DNA of 5,949 nt from Nitrospirae bacterium GWC2_57_9 (GTDB lineage Bacteria > Nitrospirota > UBA9217), in contig MHEA01000233.1 of the NCBI GenBank assembly GCA_001805085.1, forward strand, positions 17,865 to 23,813. The letters are read 5' to 3'. How positions within the stretch are numbered: position 1 is the stretch's first letter; every line of letters starts with the position of its first letter. Under the pieces are notes generated by a model. It searched no databases and was not told the origin of the DNA. It saw nothing but the letters and a program-made list of their open reading frames with translations. Of the stretch, positions 1-5,913 are shown in pieces. A program made the translations under genes and the position numbers.

Positions 1-207
1 GCCCACGGTATGGTAATCGGGGATCATCGCGCAGATCATCACCACAAGACCGACGGCCATCCACATGAGCTGTTTGTAAAAAAGCGATGACGGTCCCTTC
101 GCGGTAAAGGTCGCGCTGTAAACGGTGACGAGACCGATGGCGGCGATGGCGAGAATGAGGGTGACCAGGCCCCAGGGCAGATTAGCGAACTGTCTGCGAT
201 CCAGCAT
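1..207 (-). CDS. rodA: RodA, SEDS peptidoglycan glycosyltransferase (N-terminal part, cut by window edge)
   Basis: RodA is the SEDS-family polymerase that extends glycan strands from lipid II in the elongasome, working with PBP2 in the inner membrane. Only the first 69 codons are present; the rest lies beyond position 1. The visible part starts MLDRRQFANLPWG, followed by a hydrophobic helix (about residues 10-31) ending in the SEDS-typical 'GLVTVYSAT', then 'SLFYKQLMWMAVGLVV', the usual entry into the second membrane helix. The ATG at 207-205 is chosen because it gives the family-typical N-terminus and has a CAGGAG (218-223) 10 nt upstream. That start lies inside the end of mrdA, so the genes overlap by 26 nt in different frames, suggesting translational coupling. 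Family assignment rests on the N-terminal motifs and on its position after mrdA. Confidence 0.93.
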   Translation of the reverse strand, partial: MLDRRQFANLPWGLVTLILAIAAIGLVTVYSATFTAKGPSSLFYKQLMWMAVGLVVMICAMIPDYHTVG

Positions 208-2011
208 TCTTCATGATCTCCTGATTTTTCATGTATGCCTCGATGACCTTTTTTGCCACGGGCGCGGCCGCGCTTCCTCCGTGCCCGCCATGCTCGACCA
301 GCACTGCCACGGCGATCTTCGGATCGTCCGCAGGCGCGTAGGCCACGAACCATGCATGGTCCTCCGACTTTCCCGTAAGCTTCCTGCCCGGGACCTTCTG
401 CGCAATGACCTGGGCCGTACCCGTTTTGCCGGCGACCTTCGCGAGCGGGGTTCTGGATGCGCCGCCGGTGCCGCCCGGCTCGGAGGTGACGCCGAGAAGT
501 GCCTTCCTGACAAGCTCGAGGGCCACGGGATTGAACGCGGTTTTTTTCAGGCGCTCAGCGGAAAAAGACCTGATATCCCCTGTCTCGCGGTTCCTGATCA
601 TTTTGAGGATGGTGGGCCGGTAGAAATAACCGCCGTTCGCTATGGCGCCGATCATCTGACTCTGTTGAATGGGACTGACCTGTACAAAGCCCTGGCCGAT
701 CGAATTGATGTAGGAGTCTCCCGGGTACCATGCCTCTCCGGTCCTTTTTTTCTTCCACTCCGTCGTCGGGATCAATCCGGCCTTTTCATCGGGCAGGGGG
801 ATGCCCGTCAAACTGGCAAATCCCAGTTTTCTCGCATATTCGGCCACACGGTCCCAGCCGATGCGCTCGCCCATGGTGTAAAAGTATACGTCACAGGACT
901 CTACGAGCGCCCGGTGGAACGAAATGACGCCATGCCCCTCTTTTTTCCAGCACCGGAACCGGTGCCTGCCGCTCGTGATCGCGCCGCGGCAGGTGACGGT
1001 ATCTTCAGGCTTGATGACGCCCAGCTCCAGCCCCGCCAGCGAGGGAATGATCTTGAACGTCGATCCCGGCGGATACACGCTCTGGATCGCCCGGTTGTAC
1101 AGCGGGTGCCAGGGATCATTCATCAGACGCACCCAATCTTTGGGCGGAATTCCGCGCGGGAACAGGTTGGGATCGTAGTTGGGATGGCTGGCCAGCGCCA
1201 GGATCTCGCCGGAATGGGGATCCATGGCCACGACCGCCCCGGCGCGTTCGCCCAGCCCTTCCTCGGCCGCCTTTTGCACATCCAGGTCAAGCGTGAGATA
1301 GATGTCCGTGCCCGGCCGGGGCTCCTCGATGCCGAGGTCCTTCACCTTCCTGCCGGATGCGTTCACCTGGATCATCCGCCTGCCGGCTACGCCACGAAGA
1401 TACTTGTCGTAGATCTTTTCGATGCCGCCCTGGCCTATCAGAAGCCCGATGTCCGCCTGCTCCCGTTTCCGTTGGGTCCGGGAAACCTTGCCGATGTAGC
1501 CGAGCTGGTGGGAGGCCAGGCCGCCGTAGGGGTAGTGCCTGCGGTGCTCCGGTTCAATAATGGCTCCGGAAAGGTCCTCCTCATGAGCCTCGATCATCGC
1601 AACATGCTCCCAGGGCGCCTCTTCCTGGATCTTCACCGGTTCATACTTGGTTCTGACCGGCGCCGCATCCGCCAGCGCTGCGTGGATGGCCGAAGGACTG
1701 ACCTTGATCAGGGAGGACAGTCTGGCGATGGTGGCCTCAAGGTCCGGCGCATCCTCGGGCACGAGCGAGATGTCGAAAGTGAGAACGCTCTCGACCAGCG
1801 GCCTGCCGTAACGGTCGTAGATAATGCCGCGCGGCGGCCTGAGCTTGACGGGGCGGATCCGGTTGCTTTCGGCCAGGTCCTGGTAATAGTCTCCCTTGAT
1901 CGCCTGGAGGTACCAGAGCCGGACCAGAAGAACAATGATAAAAAAAACGATGAATCCCGCCAGGAACGGCAGCCTTCTCTGGATATCGACGGGATTGTCC
2001 TGCTGCAACAT
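182..2011 (-). CDS. mrdA: Penicillin-binding protein 2, elongasome DD-transpeptidase
   Basis: Class B monofunctional transpeptidase that cross-links peptidoglycan during cell elongation, paired with RodA. The protein has 609 residues, normal for the family. A single membrane anchor spans about residues 14-36, followed by the pedestal (dimerisation) domain with 'RPPRGIIYDRYGRPL' (58-72) and 'GQGGIEKIYDKYLRG' (193-207). The transpeptidase domain has all three active-site motifs: STFK (S317-K320, nucleophile Ser317), SCD (372-374) and KTGT (529-532). C341, C354, H360 and C373 line up with the metal ligands known from E. coli PBP2 (Asp350, Asp365, His371, Cys384), so a zinc site near the active site is likely, with cysteine in place of both aspartates. 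The start has a strong AAAGGAG (2018-2024) 6 nt upstream and lies 3 nt after the mreD stop. The gene overlaps rodA at its 3' end. No damage is seen. Confidence 0.97.
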   Translation of the reverse strand: MLQQDNPVDIQRRLPFLAGFIVFFIIVLLVRLWYLQAIKGDYYQDLAESNRIRPVKLRPPRGIIYDRYGRPLVESVLTFDISLVPEDAPDLEATIARLSSLIKVSPSAIHAALADAAPVRTKYEPVKIQEEAPWEHVAMIEAHEEDLSGAIIEPEHRRHYPYGGLASHQLGYIGKVSRTQRKREQADIGLLIGQGGIEKIYDKYLRGVAGRRMIQVNASGRKVKDLGIEEPRPGTDIYLTLDLDVQKAAEEGLGERAGAVVAMDPHSGEILALASHPNYDPNLFPRGIPPKDWVRLMNDPWHPLYNRAIQSVYPPGSTFKIIPSLAGLELGVIKPEDTVTCRGAITSGRHRFRCWKKEGHGVISFHRALVESCDVYFYTMGERIGWDRVAEYARKLGFASLTGIPLPDEKAGLIPTTEWKKKRTGEAWYPGDSYINSIGQGFVQVSPIQQSQMIGAIANGGYFYRPTILKMIRNRETGDIRSFSAERLKKTAFNPVALELVRKALLGVTSEPGGTGGASRTPLAKVAGKTGTAQVIAQKVPGRKLTGKSEDHAWFVAYAPADDPKIAVAVLVEHGGHGGSAAAPVAKKVIEAYMKNQEIMKNAGSQTVR

Positions 2012-2014
2012 CGG

Positions 2015-2524
2015 TTACTCCTTTAAAAGCGATCGCCGCATCAGCAAACTCATGACATTCCTGCGGTTCATGAACCGCAGGAGAAAGGTTCCGAGCAGCC
2101 CGGTGTAGACAGCCTCCGGAACCAAGCGGGTGATCAGGAGACTGAAGAACGGCACGGCCCCGTAGAACGTCTGCAGAAAGAGCGAGATGACCAGCCCCTG
2201 CATCAGGGAAAAGGAGGCAAGGAAAATGACATTCATCGGACTGGCGATATCAAGCACCCTTCTGCCCAGATAGCCCGCCCCCACGCCGGCGAGGCCCAGA
2301 GTAGTGGCGTTCATTCCCAGCAGGCTTGCCGACCCGATGTCCTGAACGAGACCGACCGCCATCCCGGCCAGGCAGGCCTCTGTCGGCCCCGTCAGCAATC
2401 CGATGATATAGATAAGCGCGATTGCAAGGTCGGGTTTGATCCCCGCCAGGGAAAGCGGGCTGAAAAGGCTTGCCTGGACGGGAATGATTACGAGCAGAAT
2501 CGCCAGATAGGTGCGGGTCTTCAT
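2015..2524 (-). CDS. mreD: Rod shape-determining protein MreD
   Basis: Small polytopic inner-membrane protein of the elongasome, partner of MreC. The chosen start gives 169 residues, typical for the family, beginning MKTRTYLAILLVIIPVQASL. The hallmark 'GIKPDLAIALIYIIGLLTG' (28-46) is followed by 'GMAVGLVQDIGSASLLG' (54-70), the MreD pattern of a Pro-Asp-Leu entry and a Gly-rich helix ending in Asp62. About five hydrophobic segments cover residues 6-27, 33-60, 70-86, 98-120 and 126-150, with a basic C-terminus. The start is fixed by an ATGA overlap with the mreC stop; the open frame continues upstream to 2731, but that extension is Arg-rich and only mirrors mreC in another frame. There is no strong Shine-Dalgarno, so translation probably depends on ribosomes finishing mreC. 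Confidence 0.93.
   Translation of the reverse strand: MKTRTYLAILLVIIPVQASLFSPLSLAGIKPDLAIALIYIIGLLTGPTEACLAGMAVGLVQDIGSASLLGMNATTLGLAGVGAGYLGRRVLDIASPMNVIFLASFSLMQGLVISLFLQTFYGAVPFFSLLITRLVPEAVYTGLLGTFLLRFMNRRNVMSLLMRRSLLKE
2018..2024 (-). promoter_or_regulatory. Ribosome binding site of mrdA
   Basis: AAAGGAG, 6 nt before the mrdA ATG and overlapping the last codons of mreD. It is the clearest Shine-Dalgarno inside the mreC-rodA block. mrdA may therefore be translated efficiently independent of coupling, unlike mreC and mreD, whose own sites are weak. Confidence 0.7.
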
Positions 2525-3327
2525 TTCGTGAGCACCAGCACCTCTTCCAGCCGGGATAATCCCACGGCAGGCTTCGCGATCACCGTTTGAAAAGCCGTCG
2601 CTTCGTGCTTTGATACCTTCACGACGGTAGCGACGGGAAGCCCTTTGGGGTAGATGCCGTCGAGGCCGGAGGTCACGAGCAGGTCGCCTTCCTGGATGTC
2701 GGCATAGTAGGAGACGTATTTGAGCGCGCAACGGTCCAGCTTGCCTTCCAGCAGTCCTTCCTCCCGGTTGCGCTGCACTCGTACCGCCAGGGTGCTGCCG
2801 GGGTCCGTGAGCAAGAGCACCTTTGCCGTTCCGGGCAGGCTTGTCTGCACCTTCCCGACGACGCCGGCTGCGGTGATCACCGCCATGTCCTTCTCTATGC
2901 CGTGAGTTGTTCCGTGGTCAACGATCATGGTACGGGAGGAGGGTGAGGAATCTTTCGCAATGACCTGCGCCATGACCGATGAAAGGGGCCGCAGTTTCGC
3001 AAAACCCAGAACTTCCCTCAGCCGCTCGTTCTCGATCAGCAGTTCGTTGGTGATCGAGTTTTCGAGCCTTAGCCGGTCCAGCTCCTGTTTCAACCGGTCG
3101 TTCTCGCGGCTGGTGCGTACGCGGAAAACGTAATGGTTGGCTGCCGAGCCCACGAAGCGGAAGGGCGCCGTGAAGACCCGCTCGAAGAAACCGGAAATCG
3201 CGAGGACGGGTCCTTCCATGAAAGTCAGCCGGCCGGCCTTGACCTGGAAGGTAACGAGCCAGAACATGACCAGGAAAAGGGCCAGCAGGATAAACAATTT
3301 GGCGTGTCTTACAATGAACCCGGGCAT
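2521..3327 (-). CDS. mreC: Rod shape-determining protein MreC
   Basis: Bitopic inner-membrane protein whose periplasmic part activates PBP2 and links it to MreB/MreD. The 268 residues show the family layout: one membrane helix at about 10-28, a charged heptad-like coiled coil at about 72-107 ('RENDRLKQELDRLRLEN' within it), then the all-beta MreC core. Core landmarks are 'DHGTTHGIEKDMAVI' (137-151), 'GVVGKV' (155-160), 'LLTDPGS' (172-178) and 'GDLLVTSGLDGIYPKGLPV' (214-232). The ATG at 3327 is the only usual start codon in frame: the frame is closed upstream by a TAG, with no ATG, GTG or TTG between. Its Shine-Dalgarno is poor (a GGAG about 13 nt upstream), so it may depend on a leader ORF that overlaps its start (see 3309-3443). 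The stop overlaps the mreD start as ATGA. Confidence 0.95.
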   Translation of the reverse strand: MPGFIVRHAKLFILLALFLVMFWLVTFQVKAGRLTFMEGPVLAISGFFERVFTAPFRFVGSAANHYVFRVRTSRENDRLKQELDRLRLENSITNELLIENERLREVLGFAKLRPLSSVMAQVIAKDSSPSSRTMIVDHGTTHGIEKDMAVITAAGVVGKVQTSLPGTAKVLLLTDPGSTLAVRVQRNREEGLLEGKLDRCALKYVSYYADIQEGDLLVTSGLDGIYPKGLPVATVVKVSKHEATAFQTVIAKPAVGLSRLEEVLVLTK

Positions 3328-3443
3328 GCTTGCCGCCGTTCTCCGTTTACCCCGTTCGAGGTCTTTCTCATTGCCTTGTCCGGGCGCAGCCCGGTGTTCC
3401 CGGCGATACTATCCAGACTGCTTAAGTCCGCACTGGTACGCAT
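3309..3443 (-). CDS. Possible 44-codon leader ORF overlapping the mreC start
   Basis: A short open frame in the mreB-mreC spacer begins with an ATG at 3443-3441, preceded by AAGGA 9 nt upstream, and ends with a TAA at 3311-3309, 19 nt inside mreC in another frame. It begins MRTSADLSSLDSIAGNTGLR and is hydrophilic, with no domain I recognise. mreC has a weak ribosome binding site of its own, so a plausible role is to bring ribosomes to the mreC start by termination-reinitiation rather than to make a functional peptide. A chance ORF is the alternative: short frames of this length are common in GC-rich spacers. Conservation was not testable here. Confidence 0.3.
   Translation of the reverse strand: MRTSADLSSLDSIAGNTGLRPDKAMRKTSNGVNGERRQACPGSL
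3380..3394 (-). repeat. Short perfect hairpin in the mreB-mreC spacer
   Basis: CCGGGC-GCA-GCCCGG on the plus strand, a 6-bp all-GC stem with a 3-nt loop. It would form equally in the minus-strand mRNA between mreB and mreC. No T run follows on the minus strand, so it is not a complete intrinsic terminator. It could act as a block to 3' decay that keeps mreB mRNA more abundant than mreC, or as a pause site. It also lies inside the possible leader ORF. Confidence 0.45.
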
Positions 3444-3477
3444 TCTGAAAAGTCCTTACCAAGGGGATCGGGCCGGT

Positions 3478-4503
<1,026 letters not shown>

Positions 4504-4514
4504 GTTTATCGAAA

Positions 4515-4520
4515 CTCCTT
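4515..4520 (-). promoter_or_regulatory. Ribosome binding site of mreB (decides the start)
   Basis: AAGGAG lies 11 nt before the ATG at 4503. It lies inside the longer open frame from 4560, which argues that the upstream 19 codons are not translated as part of MreB. Confidence 0.65.
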
Positions 4521-4551
4521 TCAATGCAGGCCTCTGACAGCACGGGCAGGA

Positions 4552-4572
4552 AGCGATCAAGCAAGGATCGCT
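4552..4572 (-). repeat. Hairpin in the mreB leader (AGCGATC stem)
   Basis: AGCGATC (4552-4558) and GATCGCT (4566-4572) form a perfect 7-bp inverted repeat around a 7-nt loop. It sits 49 nt upstream of the mreB ATG, just past a second small hairpin. No U run follows it in the minus-strand transcript, so it is not a clear terminator. It could be an operator for a dimeric regulator or an mRNA structure. Confidence 0.45.
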
Positions 4573-4575
4573 CCC
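4560..4575 (-). promoter_or_regulatory. Possible sigma-54-type promoter for mreB
   Basis: On the minus strand GGGAGCGATCCTTGCT matches the sigma-54 consensus TGGCACG-N4-TTGCW at 9 of 12 specified positions, including the GG and GC dinucleotides separated by exactly 10 nt and a full TTGCT -12 box. The start point would fall near 4549, about 46 nt before the mreB ATG. It overlaps the AGCGATC hairpin. No good sigma-70 promoter was seen in this leader. The match could be chance in GC-rich DNA. Confidence 0.22.
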
Positions 4576-4586
4576 GCCGATGGCGG
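4574..4586 (-). repeat. Small GC hairpin in the mreB leader
   Basis: CCGCC-GAT-GGCGG, a 5-bp stem with a 3-nt loop, next to the AGCGATC hairpin. In the transcript reading through from the RDD gene the two hairpins would be stacked in tandem, which may slow RNA polymerase or mark an RNA processing point. Such a short GC stem can arise by chance. Confidence 0.3.
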
Positions 4587-4597
4587 CGGTGTGGACC

Positions 4598-4621
4598 TGT
4601 TCAGTTTGTTCTTATTTGTTC
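4598..4621. repeat. Three phased TGTTC direct repeats upstream of mreB
   Basis: TGTTC occurs at 4598-4602, 4607-4611 and 4617-4621. The last two extend to TTTGTTC (4605-4611 and 4615-4621). Start-to-start spacings are 9 and 10 bp, close to one DNA turn, so all three units face the same side of the helix. This is the pattern of tandem binding by response-regulator-type proteins. It lies in non-coding DNA just after the RDD gene stop and 95-118 nt before the mreB ATG. Confidence 0.45.
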
Positions 4622-4641
4622 GTAAGTGATATCGCGGCAGT

Positions 4642-5133
4642 TCAGAACGCGTTTGATCTCTCTTCTGGAAATGGATCCTGTTTCTCGCCGGTTTGAGCAG
4701 GCGGGTCCGGGGGCGGTGGTTCCTGGCCGGTCTTGAGCGTTTCCTGTTCGGGTTGCACAACCCAGGTCATTGCGAGCATGTCGCCGATTCGCATTCCCCG
4801 GTCGTCGCCCAGCGCCACCAGCCCTTCCACGATAAGCGCGGCCGGACCGAGCAGCCAGCCCGCGTAGGGTATTATAAAAAGAATATAGGCCGCGGCCAGG
4901 GGAACATTCCTGATGATCGAGTCGCGGTAGTTTGCCGCGCCGCCGCCGCTCGCTACCTGCATGCCGATCAGTTTTTTGCCGAGGCTCCTGCCCTGAAAGA
5001 GACCGTCCCTGATCAGGATATACCCGGTCGCAGACAGAAAGCCGAGCACATCAGGCAGCCGCGCCAGTGCGATGACGACCAGGAGGTCAACGAAGCCGGC
5101 GATTGCTCTGGTTGTAAGGTCTGCCTTTTGCAT
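4642..5133 (-). CDS. RDD-family integral membrane protein
   Basis: RDD-domain proteins are small multi-helix membrane proteins of mostly unknown role; a few have been linked to ion or osmotic stress transport. This one has 163 residues. Family marks are Arg9 and Asp16 in 'RAIAGFVD', the loop 'GRSLGKKLIGMQV' (48-60), 'RDSIIRNVPLA' (70-80) and the closing 'DDRGMRIGDMLAMTWVV' (110-126). Hydrophobic segments lie at about 10-24, 28-42 and 77-106. The C-terminal tail (about 129-163) is Pro- and Glu-rich, probably disordered and cytoplasmic. The start has GGAGG 4 nt upstream and a good promoter 21 nt upstream. It lies 138 bp before mreB on the same strand with no convincing terminator between, so it may be co-transcribed with the mre genes. 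Substrate unknown. Confidence 0.85.
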   Translation of the reverse strand: MQKADLTTRAIAGFVDLLVVIALARLPDVLGFLSATGYILIRDGLFQGRSLGKKLIGMQVASGGGAANYRDSIIRNVPLAAAYILFIIPYAGWLLGPAALIVEGLVALGDDRGMRIGDMLAMTWVVQPEQETLKTGQEPPPPDPPAQTGEKQDPFPEERSNAF

Positions 5134-5153
5134 GTGACCTCCAAAATCAAATC

Positions 5154-5182
5154 ATATTAACAGAAGAAAGAAGCTATTTCAA
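5154..5182 (-). promoter_or_regulatory. Sigma-70-type promoter of the RDD gene and possibly the mre operon
   Basis: On the minus strand a TTGAAA -35 box (5182-5177, 5 of 6 to consensus) is separated by exactly 17 nt from a TAATAT -10 box (5159-5154, 4 of 6). The expected start is near 5147, leaving a short leader that holds the GGAGG ribosome binding site. The surrounding DNA is distinctly more AT-rich than the genes. Confidence 0.6.
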
Positions 5183-5221
5183 GAGCAAAAGTAGAAATAC
5201 CGAGCCGGAAGTCCTTGCAAT

Positions 5222-5237
5222 TGTGAGCGAAATCACA
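5222..5237. promoter_or_regulatory. CRP/FNR-family-like binding site
   Basis: TGTGA-GCGAAA-TCACA is a perfect 5-6-5 palindrome identical in its arms to the CRP half-site consensus. Its centre (5229.5) is about 82 bp upstream of the start predicted for the RDD/mre promoter, close to a distance at which CRP-type activators are known to work, and about 158 bp upstream of the start predicted for the plus-strand gene. The sequence match is direct observation; the identity of the regulator and the direction of effect are inference. Confidence 0.5.
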
Positions 5238-5249
5238 GTATCACGATCC

Positions 5250-5283
5250 AAAAAGCGCCTGCCGGAAAAAGAAGACCGGGCAG
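5250..5283 (-). terminator. Weak terminator-like inverted repeat in the divergent region
   Basis: CTGCCGG (5259-5265) pairs with CC and GGCAG (5276-5277, 5279-5283) with one bulged G and a 10-nt loop. On the minus strand it is followed after 4 nt by five T residues (5254-5250). It would stop minus-strand transcription coming from the plus-strand gene side before the RDD promoter. The stem is short and imperfect. Confidence 0.22.
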
Positions 5284-5352
5284 AAATCACCTAACGAGGG
5301 GATCTCTTTTCCGTCGACAAGGGAGACTCGTCCGGCCAGTGCATCTTTCAAG

Positions 5353-5381
5353 GTGCTTTTCCTCGTCATAAAGAGTATAAT
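5353..5381 (+). promoter_or_regulatory. Promoter of the zinc-ribbon gene
   Basis: A perfect TATAAT lies at 5376-5381. The 17-nt-spaced -35 position (5353-5358, GTGCTT) matches consensus poorly, so an activator or another sigma factor may be needed. Transcription would begin near 5388, giving a leader of roughly 70 nt. The -10 box is embedded in the 11-bp palindrome AGTATAATACT (5374-5384). Confidence 0.5.
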
Positions 5382-5449
5382 ACTTATCTGGTTCATCAAA
5401 GTGATCCTGCTGCGATCGTTGGGGGGAGCGCTTTTATTCCGTTCCTATA

Positions 5450-5455
5450 GGGAGG
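5450..5455 (+). promoter_or_regulatory. Ribosome binding site of the zinc-ribbon gene (decides the start)
   Basis: GGGAGG with 5-nt spacing to the ATG at 5461. The site selects this start over the upstream in-frame GTG at 5353, which lacks a comparable site. Confidence 0.65.
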
Positions 5456-5460
5456 TTCGT

Positions 5461-5862
5461 ATGATCGAGAAACAGTCAGCCGGGGATAACATAGCGGCCC
5501 ATTGCACTAAATGCAAACTGGTCCTTGACCATGTCATTGTAGCCATGGACGGCGATTCTATCGCCAAAGTGAAGTGCAAGACCTGCGGCAGCGGGCATAA
5601 ATATCGCACCGGCCAGGAAGTGAAACGGACCCGGGGCGCGGCCAAGAAGCAGGACTCTCGGGCGCCTGAAGTCCTCTGGGAAGCCTGTCTGGCCGAGGCC
5701 AAGGGAAAAGAGCGCGTGTACGACATGGGCGGGAAGTACCGCATCGGCGATATCGTCGATCATCGCATTTTCGGCAAGGGCATCGTGCGGAAGATCCATG
5801 TGAACAAATGCGAAGTCCTCTTCAGGGACAAGGAACGCCTGATGGCGTCTGCAAATTCGTAA
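5461..5862 (+). CDS. Small zinc-ribbon protein with a C-terminal Tudor-like module, function unknown
   Basis: I do not recognise a named gene. The 133-residue soluble protein has an N-terminal zinc ribbon: C15-x2-C18, 20 residues, C39-x2-C42 ('HCTKCKL' and 'KCKTCGSGHKYR'). A basic linker (about 48-65) follows. The C-terminal part (about 92-126) reads 'KYRIGDIVDHRIFGKGIVRK', matching the pattern G-D-x-V-x-H-x-x-F-G-x-G-x-V of the Tudor-like domain at the C-terminus of PcrA/UvrD helicases; that domain contacts RNA polymerase in PcrA and is distantly like CarD-type modules. This suggests, but does not prove, a nucleic-acid or RNA-polymerase-associated role. The ATG at 5461 is preferred: GGGAGG (5450-5455) lies 5 nt upstream. 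An in-frame GTG at 5353 would add 36 hydrophobic residues but overlaps the promoter. It is transcribed divergently from the RDD/mre genes. Confidence 0.8.
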   Translation: MIEKQSAGDNIAAHCTKCKLVLDHVIVAMDGDSIAKVKCKTCGSGHKYRTGQEVKRTRGAAKKQDSRAPEVLWEACLAEAKGKERVYDMGGKYRIGDIVDHRIFGKGIVRKIHVNKCEVLFRDKERLMASANS

Positions 5863-5913
5863 AAAGCATTCTACCCGGCGAGGCACGGAGAATCAAGATC
5901 TGAAAAACTGACT

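Noticed and set aside
125..2026. 633-codon open frame on the plus strand, antisense to almost all of mrdA
   Set aside because: It mirrors the full length of a clearly real PBP2 gene, has no recognisable domains, and a composition rich in Arg, Gly and Asp typical of antisense frames in GC-rich genes.
2525..2731. Upstream extension of MreD by 69 codons
   Set aside because: Arg-rich frame lying wholly inside mreC; the ATGA junction gives a normal-length MreD.
4504..4560. N-terminal extension of MreB by 19 codons
   Set aside because: The extension is not like known MreB N-termini, and the AAGGAG site with correct spacing supports the ATG at 4503.
4557..4760. 67-codon minus-strand frame spanning the RDD gene end and the mreB leader
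   Set aside because: Overlaps the RDD coding end in another frame, has very basic composition, no ribosome binding site and no domain.
5219..5229. AATTGTGAGCG, identical to the left half of the E. coli lac operator
   Set aside because: The right half does not match the lac operator; the palindrome is better explained as a CRP/FNR-type site, and there is no lac gene or vector sequence nearby.
5353..5460. 36-residue hydrophobic extension of the zinc-ribbon protein from a GTG
   Set aside because: The GTG lies within the promoter, upstream of the predicted transcript start, and the ATG at 5461 has a strong ribosome binding site.
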